Shown in pieces: positions 8,195-16,827 of a stretch of DNA of 64,000 nucleotides (position 1 is its first letter; each line of letters begins with the position of its first letter). Source of the stretch: W0P28-013 sp051878315 (lineage in GTDB: Bacteria > Bacteroidota > Bacteroidia > Bacteroidales > Paludibacteraceae). The notes beneath the pieces are model-generated. The model made no database searches, was not told the DNA's origin, and worked only from the letters and a program-made list of their open reading frames with translations. The stretch is from the NCBI GenBank assembly GCA_051878315.1, contig JBJEJW010000007.1, positions 27,878 to 91,877 on the forward strand, written 5' to 3'. The position numbers were made by a program, and so were the translations under genes.

Positions 8195-9492
8195 TGGCTA
8201 TGTTAGTGGATTTTATCACGTTGGGTTGTTCCAAGAATTTGGTCGATTCCGAACATCTGATGCGGCAGTTGGCGGCGGTTGGTTACCGTGTACGCCATGA
8301 CGCGCCCAATCCCGATGGCGATATTATAGTGGTAAATACTTGCGGTTTTATCGGCGATGCCAAAGAAGAGAGTATCAATATGATATTGCAGTGTGCTCGG
8401 CGCAAACAACAACACAAACTGAAAAAACTATTTGTGATGGGATGCTTGTCGGAGCGTTATCTGAAAGAGTTGCAGATGGAAATCCCTGAAGTGGATAAAT
8501 TTTACGGTAAATTCAATTACAACGAACTTGTGGCTGACCTTGGCAAACAGTTTCGTGCCGATTTACAACTCGAACGTGTACAAACGACACCGGCGCACTA
8601 TGCATACGTCAAAATCTCGGAAGGGTGCAATCGGTTTTGTTCCTATTGTGCTATTCCACTGATTACGGGGCGACATCGAAGTCGATCGATGGATGACATC
8701 GAGCAAGAGGTGCGCTGGCTGACGGCGCAAGGCGTGAAAGAGTTTCAGATTATTGCACAAGATTTGTCATATTACGGTATGGACTTGTACAAAACGCTGA
8801 AATTGCCGGAGTTGATAGAACGGTTGGCCGATATTCAGGGTGTCGAATGGCTGCGTTTACACTATGCTTATCCTGCGCAGTTTCCGTATGATGTATTGCG
8901 TGTTATGCGCGAACGTCCCAATGTGTGCAACTATTTGGACATTGCGCTGCAACATATTTCGGATAATATGTTGACCAAAATGCGCCGACATATTACGAAA
9001 GCACAAACCTATGCATTGCTGCAACGTTTCCGCGACGAGGTGCCCGATATTCACTTACGCACCACTTTGCTGCTGGGGCATCCGGGCGAAACGGAGGCCG
9101 ATGTTGAAGAACTAAAAACGTTTGTGCGCGACATACGTTTCGAACGATTGGGAGCTTTCGCCTATTCCGACGAAGATGGAACGTTTGCCAATAAAAACTA
9201 CACTGATGACATTCCTTTCGAAGTGAAACAGGCGCGTGTCGATGAAATAATGTCGATACAAGAATCTATAGCCGGCGAAATTAATGCTACGAAAGTTGGA
9301 CGCGAACTGCGCGTCGTAATCGACCGGCGTGAAGGCGATTATTTTGTGGGACGCACCGAATACGATTCGCCCGAAGTAGATGGCGAAGTCTTGATTGCAG
9401 CAACCGACAATAATCACGTACAAATCGGCGAATTTTACAACGTCAAAGTAGATAACGCCGACACATTCGACTTATTTGCACATTTATTGTAA
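8194..9492 (+). CDS. rimO: Ribosomal protein uS12 methylthiotransferase RimO
   Basis: 432 residues; radical SAM enzyme adding a methylthio group to an Asp of ribosomal protein S12. The N-terminal MTTase domain has three cluster cysteines (LGCSKN, VNTCGF, VMGCLSE); the radical SAM motif is CNRFCSYCAIP (about residue 145-155); the C-terminal TRAM domain is near 370-432. The start overlaps the ftsY stop, giving translational coupling; a second ATG two codons later is an alternative start. Confidence 0.96.
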   Translation: MAMLVDFITLGCSKNLVDSEHLMRQLAAVGYRVRHDAPNPDGDIIVVNTCGFIGDAKEESINMILQCARRKQQHKLKKLFVMGCLSERYLKELQMEIPEVDKFYGKFNYNELVADLGKQFRADLQLERVQTTPAHYAYVKISEGCNRFCSYCAIPLITGRHRSRSMDDIEQEVRWLTAQGVKEFQIIAQDLSYYGMDLYKTLKLPELIERLADIQGVEWLRLHYAYPAQFPYDVLRVMRERPNVCNYLDIALQHISDNMLTKMRRHITKAQTYALLQRFRDEVPDIHLRTTLLLGHPGETEADVEELKTFVRDIRFERLGAFAYSDEDGTFANKNYTDDIPFEVKQARVDEIMSIQESIAGEINATKVGRELRVVIDRREGDYFVGRTEYDSPEVDGEVLIAATDNNHVQIGEFYNVKVDNADTFDLFAHLL

Positions 9493-9496
9493 GGTG

Positions 9497-9528
9497 TTTG
9501 GTAGTTTGCAAAAAAAAGTGTAACTTGC
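9497..9528 (+). promoter_or_regulatory. Promoter of the HU gene pair
   Basis: TTTG at 9497-9500, 20 bases, then TAACTTGC at 9521-9528 (one deviation from TAnnTTTG). It lies 30 bases before the HU start codon. Confidence 0.55.
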
Positions 9529-9558
9529 ACCGATTTTCAGATAATTTCGATTGAACGT

Positions 9559-9837
9559 ATGGCAAAAGGAAAAGGAATACAAGCAGAGTTGGCACGCGCA
9601 CTCGGCATCTCGCAAAAAGAAGCGATGCTGAAATTGAACGTTTTTGTCGAAGAGATTGATGCGCAGTTGCAAAATGGAAAACAAATAGCATTTTTAGGAG
9701 TCGGTGTGCTCGAAACACGAAAACGCGAAGCGCGTTCCGTAGTAAATCCGGCTACCAAAGAACGCGTCTTGTTGCCCGAACGTATGGCGCCGGCTTTTCG
9801 CGTTTCGGGAACATTCAAAGAAAAACTCAAATCGTAG
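9559..9837 (+). CDS. HU/IHF-family DNA-binding protein
   Basis: 92 residues. It aligns with the histone-like HU fold: helical N-terminal half (ELARALGISQKEAMLKLNVFVEEI), the IAFLGVGVLETRKREAR beta strand and arm region with the typical 'NPATKE' turn, and a C-terminal helix (FRVSGTFKEKLKS). It acts in nucleoid organisation. It is divergent from canonical HU, and is followed after 4 bases by a larger HU-domain protein, so the two probably work together. Confidence 0.85.
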   Translation: MAKGKGIQAELARALGISQKEAMLKLNVFVEEIDAQLQNGKQIAFLGVGVLETRKREARSVVNPATKERVLLPERMAPAFRVSGTFKEKLKS

Positions 9838-9841
9838 GCGC

Positions 9842-10948
9842 ATGGGAAAAGAAAAAATTAATCAGCAGGATTTAATCAACTTATTGGCCGAACACGGTGC
9901 TTTCGCCACCAAAACCGAGGCAGCGCGTTTTTTGAATGCGTTGCAGGAGGTTTTTCAGAAAACATTGTTGACCGAAAAGGTGGTAAAATTGAATGGTGTC
10001 GGAACATTCCGCTTGCAGTGGGTCGAGCCGCGACGCAGTGTCGATGTACGTACAGGCGAAGCCATAAACATCGCCGGGCACGATAAATTGGCATTCGTGG
10101 CCGATGCGGCTTTGAAAGATGCGCTCGGAACACCGGCCGACACCGAAAAAGAACCCAAAGAAAAACCGCTGCAAAAATTGACGGAACAGGCCAATGAAAT
10201 TAAAGATATATTGTCCGAAATCAACGACGTCGAAAGCGTTGCACCAACCGATGGTAATGATCATCAGCAACAACCATCAGATTCGACTCCCGATACAACT
10301 AAGAGCGTAATTGCATCGGAAATTCCGAGCATTACCGACTCTCCGAACGAACCGGCCCAAACACCTACGGACGAACAGCAGGCGTTGATAAAAGCGATTG
10401 TTGATAATGCCGTTCGTACACCACAGCCCAAGAAAAAAAGCCATGCGTGGGTATGGATTCTCGTAACGATATTGTTATTATTGGGCGCTGGTATCGCATC
10501 ATCGTTCTATTTCTACGGCGATATTATACGCACTTGGTGCGAAGGCCGATGGACAGATGTGCGCGAGTGGGTTGATGATTGTATCGAGCGATTTGCGCCC
10601 GACGAACAACCGGCGCCGACCGAAATAATTGATCCGCAGGCCGTGCAACCCGATACAGTATCGGCATTACCGTTCGACTCGATGCGCGTGTACGACCATA
10701 TTGTCGCAACCGAGCGCATTGTCAAAGGCATACATTTGGCGCAGTTGGCGCGAAAATACTATAGCAATACGGAATTTTGGGTTTATATCTACGAAGCCAA
10801 CAAGTGCATTATGGCGACACCCGATGCGTTGGAAGTGGGCATGTTGATACGGATTCCGGCATTAGATGCGCGTCTTGTCGATGCCACCGATACGGCTGCC
10901 ATCACTTACGCACATCGACTTGGGCAGGCTTATATAAGCGGCGAATAA
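9842..10948 (+). CDS. HU-domain / transmembrane / LysM-like protein
   Basis: 368 residues. Residues 1-100 are an HU-like DNA-binding domain (FLNALQEVFQKTL, VVKLNGVGTFRLQWVEPR, then RTGEAINI). A low-complexity Pro/Thr/Glu/Asp linker follows (about 100-195), then one membrane helix (HAWVWILVTILLLLGAGIAS, about 201-221), and a C-terminal LysM-like module (HIVATERIVKGIHLAQLARKYYSN... ANKC... LEVGMLIRIPAL, about 285-345). Predicted topology puts DNA binding in the cytoplasm and the LysM region in the periplasm, where LysM domains bind peptidoglycan. A nucleoid-to-wall tether is inference. Co-transcribed with the HU gene and closed by a strong terminator. Confidence 0.82.
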   Translation: MGKEKINQQDLINLLAEHGAFATKTEAARFLNALQEVFQKTLLTEKVVKLNGVGTFRLQWVEPRRSVDVRTGEAINIAGHDKLAFVADAALKDALGTPADTEKEPKEKPLQKLTEQANEIKDILSEINDVESVAPTDGNDHQQQPSDSTPDTTKSVIASEIPSITDSPNEPAQTPTDEQQALIKAIVDNAVRTPQPKKKSHAWVWILVTILLLLGAGIASSFYFYGDIIRTWCEGRWTDVREWVDDCIERFAPDEQPAPTEIIDPQAVQPDTVSALPFDSMRVYDHIVATERIVKGIHLAQLARKYYSNTEFWVYIYEANKCIMATPDALEVGMLIRIPALDARLVDATDTAAITYAHRLGQAYISGE

Positions 10949-10960
10949 TATTAAAATTAA

Positions 10961-10990
10961 CAAAAAGAATCCGGCGACGGATTCTTTTTG
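10961..10990 (+). terminator. Intrinsic terminator of the HU gene pair
   Basis: Perfect stem CAAAAAGAATCCG / CGGATTCTTTTTG with a GCGA tetraloop, ending in T5. Confidence 0.92.
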
Positions 10991-11044
10991 TGTGTACAAA
11001 AGTTAAATACTTGCGATTTTACAATTTTTTAACGCGATTGATAG

Positions 11045-11074
11045 TTTGAATTTTAACATAAAACATTAACTTTG
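11045..11074 (+). promoter_or_regulatory. Promoter of the BatI aerotolerance operon
   Basis: TTTG at 11045-11048, 18 bases, then TAACTTTG at 11067-11074; the moxR ATG follows 48 bases later. It is the only clear promoter I saw before the whole moxR-batE run. Confidence 0.75.
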
Positions 11075-11121
11075 CAGTTGCATTATGTTAACGTTTTAAT
11101 TTTGGACCAAACAATTTTTAT

Positions 11122-12117
11122 ATGGATCAGGTAGTTGATATCAGAGAATTGAACGAGCGTATCGAACGTCGCAGTGCGTTTGTCGATGCGTTGATGATGG
11201 GAATGAATCAAACCATTGTCGGACAGAAACATTTGGTAGAATCGTTACTCATCGGCCTTTTGTCGGATGGTCATATTTTGCTCGAAGGTGTTCCCGGATT
11301 GGCAAAAACGTTGGCCATTAAAACCCTTGCACAACTGATTGATGCTGATTTTAGTCGCATACAGTTTACACCGGATTTGTTGCCTGCCGATGTAGTCGGT
11401 ACACTGATTTACAGCCAAAAAACCGACGAATTTTCGGTAAAAAAAGGCCCCGTGTTTGCCAACTTCGTTTTGGCCGACGAGATAAATCGTGCGCCGGCCA
11501 AAGTGCAGAGTGCGTTGCTCGAAGCGATGCAGGAACGTCAAGTTACCATTGGCGAAGAAACATTCGATTTGCCTAAACCTTTTTTGGTGATGGCCACACA
11601 AAACCCGATTGAGCAAGAAGGCACCTATCCGCTGCCCGAAGCGCAAGTCGATCGTTTTATGCTGAAAGTGGTGGTGAATTATCCGCAAAAAGAGGAAGAA
11701 AAACTGATTTTGCGCCAAAATATGAGCGCCGCACAACCAATCGGCAAACCGATATTGAAGTTGCAAGACATTTTGGAGGCACGCGAAGTGGTACGCGAGG
11801 TTTATATGGACGAAAAAATTGAACGTTATATCGTCGATATTGTGTTTGCAACGCGTTATCCCGAAGAATATGGCTTGAAAGACCTGAAAAATATGATTTC
11901 GTTTGGCGGTTCGCCACGCGCATCTATCAGTTTGGCGTTGGCCGCACGCGCTTATGCTTTTATCAAACGGCGTGGTTATGTCATTCCCGAAGACGTGCGT
12001 GCTGTAGCCTACGACGTGTTGCGCCACCGCATCGGGTTGAGTTACGAAGCCGAAGCCAACAATATGACATCGGAAGAGATAATCAACGAAGTATTGAATG
12101 CGGTAGAAGTACCTTAA
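11122..12117 (+). CDS. MoxR-family AAA+ ATPase (first gene of the BatI operon)
   Basis: 331 residues; chaperone-like ATPase thought to act on the vWA-domain proteins coded downstream. Walker A EGVPGLAKT (about 55-63), Walker B and following residues VLADEINRAPAKVQSALLEAM, sensor 1 ATQNPIEQEGTYPLPEAQ, and the C-terminal lid (SPRASISLALAARAYA). In Bacteroides fragilis the operon of this type (BatI) affects aerotolerance and growth in vivo. It is followed after 22 bases by the DUF58 gene. Confidence 0.95.
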   Translation: MDQVVDIRELNERIERRSAFVDALMMGMNQTIVGQKHLVESLLIGLLSDGHILLEGVPGLAKTLAIKTLAQLIDADFSRIQFTPDLLPADVVGTLIYSQKTDEFSVKKGPVFANFVLADEINRAPAKVQSALLEAMQERQVTIGEETFDLPKPFLVMATQNPIEQEGTYPLPEAQVDRFMLKVVVNYPQKEEEKLILRQNMSAAQPIGKPILKLQDILEAREVVREVYMDEKIERYIVDIVFATRYPEEYGLKDLKNMISFGGSPRASISLALAARAYAFIKRRGYVIPEDVRAVAYDVLRHRIGLSYEAEANNMTSEEIINEVLNAVEVP

Positions 12118-12139
12118 AACAACAAGCGAGGTATAACTG

Positions 12140-13015
12140 ATGGAAACGAGCGAATTGTTGCAGAAAGTGCGTCGTGTCGAGATTAAGACACGCGGTTTGT
12201 CGCGCAATATTTTTGCAGGTGAATATCACTCTGCATTCAAGGGGCGCGGTATGACTTTTTCGGAAGTTCGCGAATATCAATATGGCGACGATGTACGCAA
12301 TATTGATTGGAACGTAACGGCACGTTTCCGCCGGCCTTATGTGAAAGTATTCGAAGAAGAACGCGAACTGACCGTTATGCTGCTTGTCGATGTATCGGCA
12401 AGTCTGGATTTTGGCTCGGGCAACTGCCTGAAACGCGATGTGATGACCGAAATGGCAGCTACATTGGCTTTCTCGGCCATGCTGAATAATGATAAAATAG
12501 GCGCTCTTTTCTTTACCGACAAAATCGAAAAATACATTCCGCCACAAAAAGGTAGAAAACACATTCTGTATATCATACGCGAATTACTCAATTTCGAACC
12601 TCAAAGTCGGCGTACAGACATGGCATTTGCATTGCGACACTTCACCAACGTAGTCAAAAAACGATGCACGGCATTCCTGATTTCCGATTTTTTAGATACC
12701 AAACCCTACGATGACGAATTGCTGATAGCAAGTCGCAAACATGATGTGATAGTTTTGCGCGTGTACGACCGTCGCGAAGCAGAATTGCCGTCGGTTGGAT
12801 TGATGAAAGTGAAAGATGCCGAAACCGGCGAGCGTATTTGGATTGATACCGACGACCGTCGCTGGCGCATGATGTATAAAAATTTATGGGACGAATCGCG
12901 CTTGCGTCTGCAACGCCTGAAACTGAAAGCCGGCATCGATGCTGTGGCGGTGGACGTCAGCCAAGACGATTATGTACGCGCTTTGATGGGGTTGTTTAAA
13001 CAACGAGGGAAATGA
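12140..13015 (+). CDS. DUF58 / von Willebrand factor A-like protein
   Basis: 291 residues. N-terminal DUF58 hallmark (YHSAFKGRGMTFSEVREYQYGDDVRNIDWNVTAR, residues about 31-65), then a vWA-like fold with MIDAS-type DVSAS (about 85). It has no membrane helix, so it probably sits at the cytoplasmic face and partners MoxR. The stop overlaps the start of the next gene by 4 bases, so translation is coupled. Confidence 0.93.
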   Translation: METSELLQKVRRVEIKTRGLSRNIFAGEYHSAFKGRGMTFSEVREYQYGDDVRNIDWNVTARFRRPYVKVFEEERELTVMLLVDVSASLDFGSGNCLKRDVMTEMAATLAFSAMLNNDKIGALFFTDKIEKYIPPQKGRKHILYIIRELLNFEPQSRRTDMAFALRHFTNVVKKRCTAFLISDFLDTKPYDDELLIASRKHDVIVLRVYDRREAELPSVGLMKVKDAETGERIWIDTDDRRWRMMYKNLWDESRLRLQRLKLKAGIDAVAVDVSQDDYVRALMGLFKQRGK

Positions 13016-13995
13016 AAAAACAATTTGTAATAGCCACTATATGTGCATTGATGTGTGGTAGCATTGCAGCACAGCCAATTACGGTGTCGGCTGTCATGGA
13101 TTCGACCATTTTGTTGGTTGGCGAACAGACACGACTGACGTTTACAGTTGTGCAAGCGCGCGACAAACACGTGCAAGCACCTGTATTTTCGGATACGATT
13201 GTAACGGGACTCGAAATCGTAGAACGTCTGCCGCTCGATACGCAGTTGGCCGACGACGGTTTGTTACGTGTCAGCCAAAGTTACCTGCTGACATCGTTTG
13301 ACTCGGCACTCTATTTTATTGACGCCTTGCCTTTTGCCGATGGCGACGATACGGTGTATTCTGCGCCATTGTCGCTGAAAGTGGTGTCCATTCCGGTCGA
13401 TACTGCCCAGCACGCTATAGCCGACATTAAACCGATATATGCGCCACCGTTCGATTGGCCGTTATTTTGGCTTATAGTGCTGATAATACTCGGAGTGGCA
13501 GTGTTGGCTGTTGGCGGATTCTTTGTTTATCGTTACTTCAAACGACGCGCCCATCAGCCTGCCGAGGCTGCGGAACCGCAGGATTTGCGTCCGGCACACG
13601 AAATTGCGTTGGAACGTTTGAATGCCATCAAAGAGGAAAAGTTATGGCAACAAAATCGCACCAAAGAGTATCATACGCAACTGACCGATGTGGTGCGCGA
13701 CTATATAGCCCGTCGTTTTGACATTAGTGCCGTGGAACAAACTTCGGCCGAAATTTTGGCGGACATACAGCCCGCGTTAAAAGAGCAAAAAACGGTGTAT
13801 GCCGATTTGAAAACATTGCTTACGACATCCGATTTAGTGAAATTTGCCAAATATAAACCGCTTATCAGCGAAGACGAGAAATCGCTTGCGTTGGCATATC
13901 AGTTTGTCGAGGCAACCAAAGAGGAATCGAGCGCAGATGAAGCCCAAACGGCTGATGCGCCTATTGTAGAATCGTCGAATGAGTCAACAAAATAA
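13012..13995 (+). CDS. BatD-like envelope protein of the BatI operon
   Basis: 327 residues. Signal peptide (MKKQFVIATICALMCGSIAAQ), a beta-rich periplasmic domain (about 20-140) similar in style to the first domain of BatD (protein-interaction or immunoglobulin-like), one membrane helix (WPLFWLIVLIILGVAVLAVGGFF, about 148-170), then a basic helical cytoplasmic part (ALERLNAIKEEKLWQQ) with a Ser/Glu-rich tail. No enzyme motif is visible. The position between DUF58 and batA is standard for Bacteroidales. Function unknown beyond operon membership. Confidence 0.85.
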   Translation: MKKQFVIATICALMCGSIAAQPITVSAVMDSTILLVGEQTRLTFTVVQARDKHVQAPVFSDTIVTGLEIVERLPLDTQLADDGLLRVSQSYLLTSFDSALYFIDALPFADGDDTVYSAPLSLKVVSIPVDTAQHAIADIKPIYAPPFDWPLFWLIVLIILGVAVLAVGGFFVYRYFKRRAHQPAEAAEPQDLRPAHEIALERLNAIKEEKLWQQNRTKEYHTQLTDVVRDYIARRFDISAVEQTSAEILADIQPALKEQKTVYADLKTLLTTSDLVKFAKYKPLISEDEKSLALAYQFVEATKEESSADEAQTADAPIVESSNESTK

Positions 13996-14004
13996 GGAAT
14001 CGTT

Positions 14005-14991
14005 ATGTCATTTCAAAATCCGGAATATTTGTGGTGGTTGCTTGTGCTTATACCTATGATTTTGTGGTATGTGTTCAAGCAGTTTCGCTCGCATGCAAGT
14101 TTGCAGATTTCGACGACGGAACCTTTTCGTAAAATGCCACGTAGCCGCAAACCGTATTGGTTTCATGTGTTGTTTGCCGTGCGTTGCATAGTAGTGATTT
14201 TGCTGATAATAGTGGTGGCGCGTCCGCAGTTGAGTAACCATTTTCAGACAGAAACTGCCGAGGGTATCGACATTATGGTGGCTTTAGATGTGTCGGGCAC
14301 GATGTTGGCCGAAGACTTGAAGCCTAACCGTTTGCAGGCGGCCAAAAAAGTGGCGACAGAATTTATTGCCGGTCGTCCGAACGATAATATCGGTTTGGTG
14401 GTGTTTTCGGGCGAAAGTTTTACGCAATGTCCGCTGACAAGCGATCACTCGGCACTGATAAATTTGTTCAACAGCGTGGAATACGGCATGATAGAAGATG
14501 GTACAGCCATCGGCCTTGGGTTAGCAAACGCGGTCAGTCGCATCAAAGATAGTGAAGCCAAATCGAAAGTTATTATCTTACTGACCGACGGTTCGAACAA
14601 TGCCGGCGATGTGGCTCCGCGCACGGCGGCCGAAATCGCGCAATCATTTGGTGTGCGTGTTTATACTATAGGTGTGGGAACGCGTGGCATGGCGCCTTAT
14701 CCCTTTCAGACACCTTATGGTGTGCGGTATCAGAACATTCCGGTCGATATTGACGAAGATATGTTGCGCGAAATAGCCGACATGACAGGCGGTACCTACT
14801 TTCGCGCTACGGACAACAGTAAACTGAAAGCCATATACGAAGAAATAGATAGGATGGAGAAAACAAAATTACATGTCAATCAGTATAGCAAAAAGAGCGA
14901 AGAGTATTTCCCGTTTTTGTTAGCGGCTTTTGTGCTGCTGGTGTTTGAAATAGTGGTGCGCCATACGCTGTTGCGCAGTTTGCCGATGTAA
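14005..14991 (+). CDS. batA: BatA, membrane-anchored vWA protein
   Basis: 328 residues. Two N-terminal membrane helices (YLWWLLVLIPMILWYVF and HVLFAVRCIVVILLIIVVA), a vWA domain (about 90-275) and a C-terminal helix (PFLLAAFVLLVFEIVV). The MIDAS first motif reads DVSGTM, that is DxSxT rather than DxSxS; LTDGS supplies the later acidic MIDAS residue. It is part of the Bat complex, linked to aerotolerance in Bacteroides fragilis. Confidence 0.95.
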   Translation: MSFQNPEYLWWLLVLIPMILWYVFKQFRSHASLQISTTEPFRKMPRSRKPYWFHVLFAVRCIVVILLIIVVARPQLSNHFQTETAEGIDIMVALDVSGTMLAEDLKPNRLQAAKKVATEFIAGRPNDNIGLVVFSGESFTQCPLTSDHSALINLFNSVEYGMIEDGTAIGLGLANAVSRIKDSEAKSKVIILLTDGSNNAGDVAPRTAAEIAQSFGVRVYTIGVGTRGMAPYPFQTPYGVRYQNIPVDIDEDMLREIADMTGGTYFRATDNSKLKAIYEEIDRMEKTKLHVNQYSKKSEEYFPFLLAAFVLLVFEIVVRHTLLRSLPM

Positions 14992-15039
14992 GGTTGAGCA
15001 TATGTATCTGAAAATGAAAATTATAGAAAAGTAGAGGTC

Positions 15040-16062
15040 ATGTTTCGTTTTGCAAATCCATATTATCTTTATTTGTTGTTGATAGTGCCTTTGTTGGTGG
15101 CGTTGTTCGTCTATGGGCGCATGCAGCAGCGTAAACGATTGCGCGTATTTGGCAACCCCGATTTGTTGGCACATTTGATGCCGAATGCGTCAAAATTTCG
15201 TCCGCAGGTAAAATTTAGCGTGCTTATGGTGGCATTGGCGTTAATGATTGTGGCATTGGCGCGTCCGCAGTTCGGTTCCAAATTGCAAACAGTCAAACGG
15301 CAAGGTGTCGAAGCCATGATTGTGCTCGATGTATCAAATTCGATGTTAGCACAAGATGTACAGCCCAATCGCTTGGAGCGAGCTAAACTGATACTATCGA
15401 AATTGATTGACCAAATGGTTAACGACAAAGTTGGGCTCATCGTCTTTGCGGGCGACGCTTACATTCAACTTCCCATAACTGCCGATGCCGTGTCGGCCAA
15501 AATGTTTTTGTCGTCGATACAGACCAATCTGGTACCACGTCAAGGTACAGCCATTGGCACAGCCATCGATTTGGCGTTGCGCTCGTTTGGCCCCAACGAA
15601 ACCGAAGCGGGGCGTACCATCATCGTTATTACCGATGGCGAAAATCACGAAGACGATGCGGTTGGCGCAGCCAAATTGGCGCAAGAGCACGGCGTAACGG
15701 TACATGTCGTGGGTATGGGAACACCCGATGGCACGCCTATACCGGTGAACGGTACTATGAGTTTTCGTAAAGACCGCGATGGCAATGTCGTGGTAACGAA
15801 ACTGAACGAAGATATGTGTCGACGCATAGCCGCTGCCGGCTCGGGCATATATGTTCGCGCCGACAATACCAGCACGGCGCTGAAAGTTGTGTCCGCACAA
15901 ATCAATAAGATGCAAAAAGGCGATTTGGAAACAAAATCGTATGCCGAATACGATGAAAAATTCTATATTTTCGTGTGGATTGCCTTGTTTTTGGTTATCA
16001 CCGAATATTTTGTGTTCAATCGCCAAAACAAACAGTTGAACAAAATAAATTGGTTTGATTGA
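15040..16062 (+). CDS. batB: BatB, membrane-anchored vWA protein
   Basis: 340 residues, paralogous to BatA and with the same layout: two N-terminal helices (YLYLLLIVPLLVALFVYG; FSVLMVALALMIVALA), vWA domain with canonical MIDAS DVSNS (about 105), ITDGENHEDDA, and a C-terminal helix (FYIFVWIALFLVITEYFVF). The 48-base gap after batA has no terminator. The TGA is followed after 2 bases by the batC ATG. Confidence 0.95.
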   Translation: MFRFANPYYLYLLLIVPLLVALFVYGRMQQRKRLRVFGNPDLLAHLMPNASKFRPQVKFSVLMVALALMIVALARPQFGSKLQTVKRQGVEAMIVLDVSNSMLAQDVQPNRLERAKLILSKLIDQMVNDKVGLIVFAGDAYIQLPITADAVSAKMFLSSIQTNLVPRQGTAIGTAIDLALRSFGPNETEAGRTIIVITDGENHEDDAVGAAKLAQEHGVTVHVVGMGTPDGTPIPVNGTMSFRKDRDGNVVVTKLNEDMCRRIAAAGSGIYVRADNTSTALKVVSAQINKMQKGDLETKSYAEYDEKFYIFVWIALFLVITEYFVFNRQNKQLNKINWFD

Positions 16063-16064
16063 TT

Positions 16065-16793
16065 ATGAAACGTTTATTATGCTTGTGTGTAGGCCTGCTG
16101 GCTCTATTGCCTTTGTTGGCACAGAAAGAGAGTGGCGATGTGCGTCGCGGCAACAAGGCATACGAAAACGAAAAATATGTCGATGCCGAAGTCGATTATC
16201 GCAAAGGATTGGAACAAAACAATAAATCGTTTTCGGCTGCGTTCAATTTAGGGAACGCCTTGTATCGTCAGCAGAAATATCCCGAAGCGATAGAACAATT
16301 TCAAGCGGCAGCACATTTAGCCGGCGACGACAAACAACGCGCCGCGTCAGCCTATCATAATATAGGCAATGCATTGTTGCAAAGTGGCGAATACGCCAAA
16401 AGCATAGAGGCTTACAAACAAGCGTTGCGGCGCAACCCGACTGACGACGAGACACGCTATAATTTGGTGTATGCACAACAAATGTTGCAACAACAAGAGC
16501 AACAGCAAAATCAGCAGAATCAGCAGGATAACCAAGATCAGCAGCAACAACAAAATCAAGACAATCAGCAACAAAATCAGAACCAAGAACAGCAACAAGA
16601 CGAGTCGCAGAATCAAGAGCAGAATCAGCAGCAAGACCGGCAACAGCAACAAAATCAACAGCAACAGATGTCGCAGGAACAAGCCGAACAGATATTGAAA
16701 GCTTTAGAACAAGACGAGCGCGACACGCAAGAGAAAGTGAAAGAAGCGCAAATGCGTAATGCAAAACGCTATAAAGTGGAGAAAGATTGGTAA
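16065..16793 (+). CDS. batC: BatC, TPR protein with Gln/Asn-rich tail
   Basis: 242 residues from ATG 16065; a TTG two codons upstream is less likely. Signal peptide (MKRLLCLCVGLLALLPLLAQ), tetratricopeptide repeats at about 25-135 (FNLGNALYRQQKYPEAIEQFQ; YHNIGNALLQSGEYAKSIEAY), then about 75 residues of almost pure Gln/Asn/Glu/Asp (about 140-215) and a basic end (NAKRYKVEKDW). TPRs mediate protein contacts; the Gln/Asn tract is low complexity and probably disordered. Confidence 0.93.
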   Translation: MKRLLCLCVGLLALLPLLAQKESGDVRRGNKAYENEKYVDAEVDYRKGLEQNNKSFSAAFNLGNALYRQQKYPEAIEQFQAAAHLAGDDKQRAASAYHNIGNALLQSGEYAKSIEAYKQALRRNPTDDETRYNLVYAQQMLQQQEQQQNQQNQQDNQDQQQQQNQDNQQQNQNQEQQQDESQNQEQNQQQDRQQQQNQQQQMSQEQAEQILKALEQDERDTQEKVKEAQMRNAKRYKVEKDW

Positions 16794-16827
16794 CAACAAA
16801 ATGTTTGTCAATACTCAAAAGACAAAA

